From: Alviniconcha marisindica
Lineage: Eukaryota; Mollusca; Gastropoda; Provannidae
Reading direction: 5' to 3'
Assembly: GCA_018857735.1 (NCBI GenBank)
Contig: JABMCL010001056.1
Span: 1,823,501 to 1,887,500, forward strand
DNA length: 64,000 nucleotides
The notes beneath the pieces are model-generated. The model saw only the letters and a list, made by a program, of their open reading frames with translations, was not told the DNA's origin and ran no database searches. A program made the translations under genes and the position numbers. Positions 61,850 to 64,000 of the stretch are shown here, piece by piece (the stretch's first letter is position 1; every line of letters begins with the position of its first letter).

Positions 61850-62400
61850 GATCGGTTCCTCGGCTGCCGCCTGCCCGCCCCTCTCGAGTGCCGGAGACTC
61901 CGATGGCGGAGCCAGCACGGGGAAAGGGTCAAGGAGCCGTTGCCATGGCGACCGAAAATTTCAAGATCTTGGTCTATTCAGCTGAAATTCTTCAAATAAA
62001 CTGCCAGACAGTTGCTGCTGCAAAAACAATGGCCTGCCGTCCCGTGTATTTTCTCGCTCAGAAGCACACAAGTCGACGGAGCGGGTCAGACTGGTTGCGG
62101 AGGAAATTGCCTCCACCCCAGTATATAAGAAGTTTGCTCAAAACTGGGAAGAAGGAGAATAAAGAGGAGGAAGAGAAAAAGAAGCCGAAAAAGGACGGAG
62201 AACTTGCAGAGGCAGAATAGTTGATGGAAATAGTCAGTGAAAACGTGGAAGTCGGAGCGACTGAGCCCGGGAAGGGTGACAAAATATTACCAGTAAAAAC
62301 AGTGTAGCTTTGATGTGCAGGGAGATGGGTGTGGGGACCGGAAGTTTAGAGAAGGGAGGCAATTCTTTGTCAAGGAACTTTACTTCCGGAATGACATCAC
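61850..62400. promoter_or_regulatory. Promoter-like unique patch
   Basis: Motifs seen: ccgatggcgga (YY1-like, 61900-61910), a palindromic X-box gttgccatggcgac (61939-61952), gtatataag (TATA-like, 62121-62129), and opposed ETS sites accggaagt (62337-62345) and acttccgg (62382-62389) followed by tgacatca (CRE-like, 62392-62399). The patch is GC-richer than its surroundings. An open frame of 110 codons (61888-62220) overlaps it and has a Lys/Glu-rich end, but I do not recognise it and cannot call it a gene. Confidence 0.3.
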
Positions 62401-62630
62401 CTACTTCAGACCTTCAGCGACGTCTTTGGTTATTGCTTTAATATTTTGAATACATAAATTCGCACAATGTGTCCCTGATGCCTTTATTCTTCTACTCTGA
62501 TTTTTTTTTTCTCCTTTCTTTTCTTTTTAATTGGTATCAGCATGAGGGACCCGTTTACGCATCAGAGCGTACCTTGGCGTGACAGCCCTAAAAGCTAGTG
62601 AAAAAGCTCTTGCAAGGTTCAAAACTGACA

Positions 62631-62777
<147 letters not shown>

Positions 62778-62936
62778 AACCCTGTACGTTTTGCAGTGTT
62801 GTGTATCTGTGACTATATAATTTCATACGTTTGAACAGCCCTTTCAAATCATGACATGCCTTGATCCGCCTTCTTAAATTTCGCTCGTTAGTACCTATAG
62901 AAATCTAAATTTGTAGTTATTCGACGTTCTCAATTA

Positions 62937-63790
<854 letters not shown>

Positions 63791-63834
63791 GTGTTTTTTT
63801 CCAGTTTTTTCTTCTTCTTTTTTCTTTTTCTTTT

Positions 63835-63883
<49 letters not shown>

Positions 63884-63884
63884 A
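63791..63884 (+). repeat. (CTTT)n microsatellite
   Basis: T-rich sequence grading into TTTC units. Confidence 0.94.
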
Positions 63885-64000
63885 TCTTCTTTGTTTCTGC
63901 ATTGACCCATATTTTTTTTTAAAACTGTTTGCGAGTTTGAAAAAAGGTTTTGTTTCTAAAGCAGGCCTATGGTGTAGAGTTACATCAATTTTTTCTTATT

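Noticed and set aside
61888..62220. 110-codon frame as a gene
   Set aside because: No family recognised, a TATA-like motif lies inside it, and its Lys/Glu-rich end follows a purine-rich stretch. Left as part of a promoter-like patch.

Overview
The window is eukaryotic nuclear DNA. It carries spliced exons with GT-AG junctions, introns up to about 31 kb, very dense microsatellites and minisatellites, tRNA-derived SINEs and decayed LINE copies. The style of the dispersed repeats (short retroposon tails such as TTGACTGGGCGTAAAACACC followed by simple repeats) and the protein divergence suggest a mollusc, most likely a gastropod. That assignment is inferred from familiarity with such genomes, not from a search.

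Only one protein-coding gene can be supported: the 3' half of xrn2, the nuclear 5'-to-3' exoribonuclease, on the + strand. I resolve fifteen coding exons between 482 and the stop codon at 50852-50854. Their phases match at every junction and they join into a 524-residue reading frame that is open at its 5' end. The active-site half of the enzyme lies upstream of the window. Exons 1-12 are packed into 482-10763. A 31.4-kb intron (10764-42155) follows, then exon 13, a 7.5-kb intron, and exons 14 and 15 encoding a Gly/Gln/Tyr/Arg-rich tail.

Region by region: 1-10.7 kb holds the compact exons, an intronic ~81-bp satellite of about 21 copies (752-2470), a LINE 3' end (4940-5290) and a 219-bp TTAA-flanked MITE (9902-10120). 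10.8-42.2 kb is the giant intron. It is filled with CT, CA/GT, AT, poly-G and poly-C tracts, at least eight minisatellites, SINE fragments and two LINE remnants, with unique GC-rich islands between them that could be regulatory. 42.2-50.9 kb holds the last exons, set among minisatellites whose units look like splice sites. 50.9-64 kb is the 3' UTR and flank, with a 279-bp tandem duplication, a large foldback element, three LINE/SINE clusters and a promoter-like patch at 61.85-62.40 kb.

The least expected structure is in the repeats. Five LINE 3' ends all run into GT/TG repeats. Four short SINE-like tails share a common terminal motif, and one of them sits inside a LINE remnant with a 14-bp target-site duplication. 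An 18-bp minisatellite grown from the end of exon 14 repeats a consensus 5' splice site many times.
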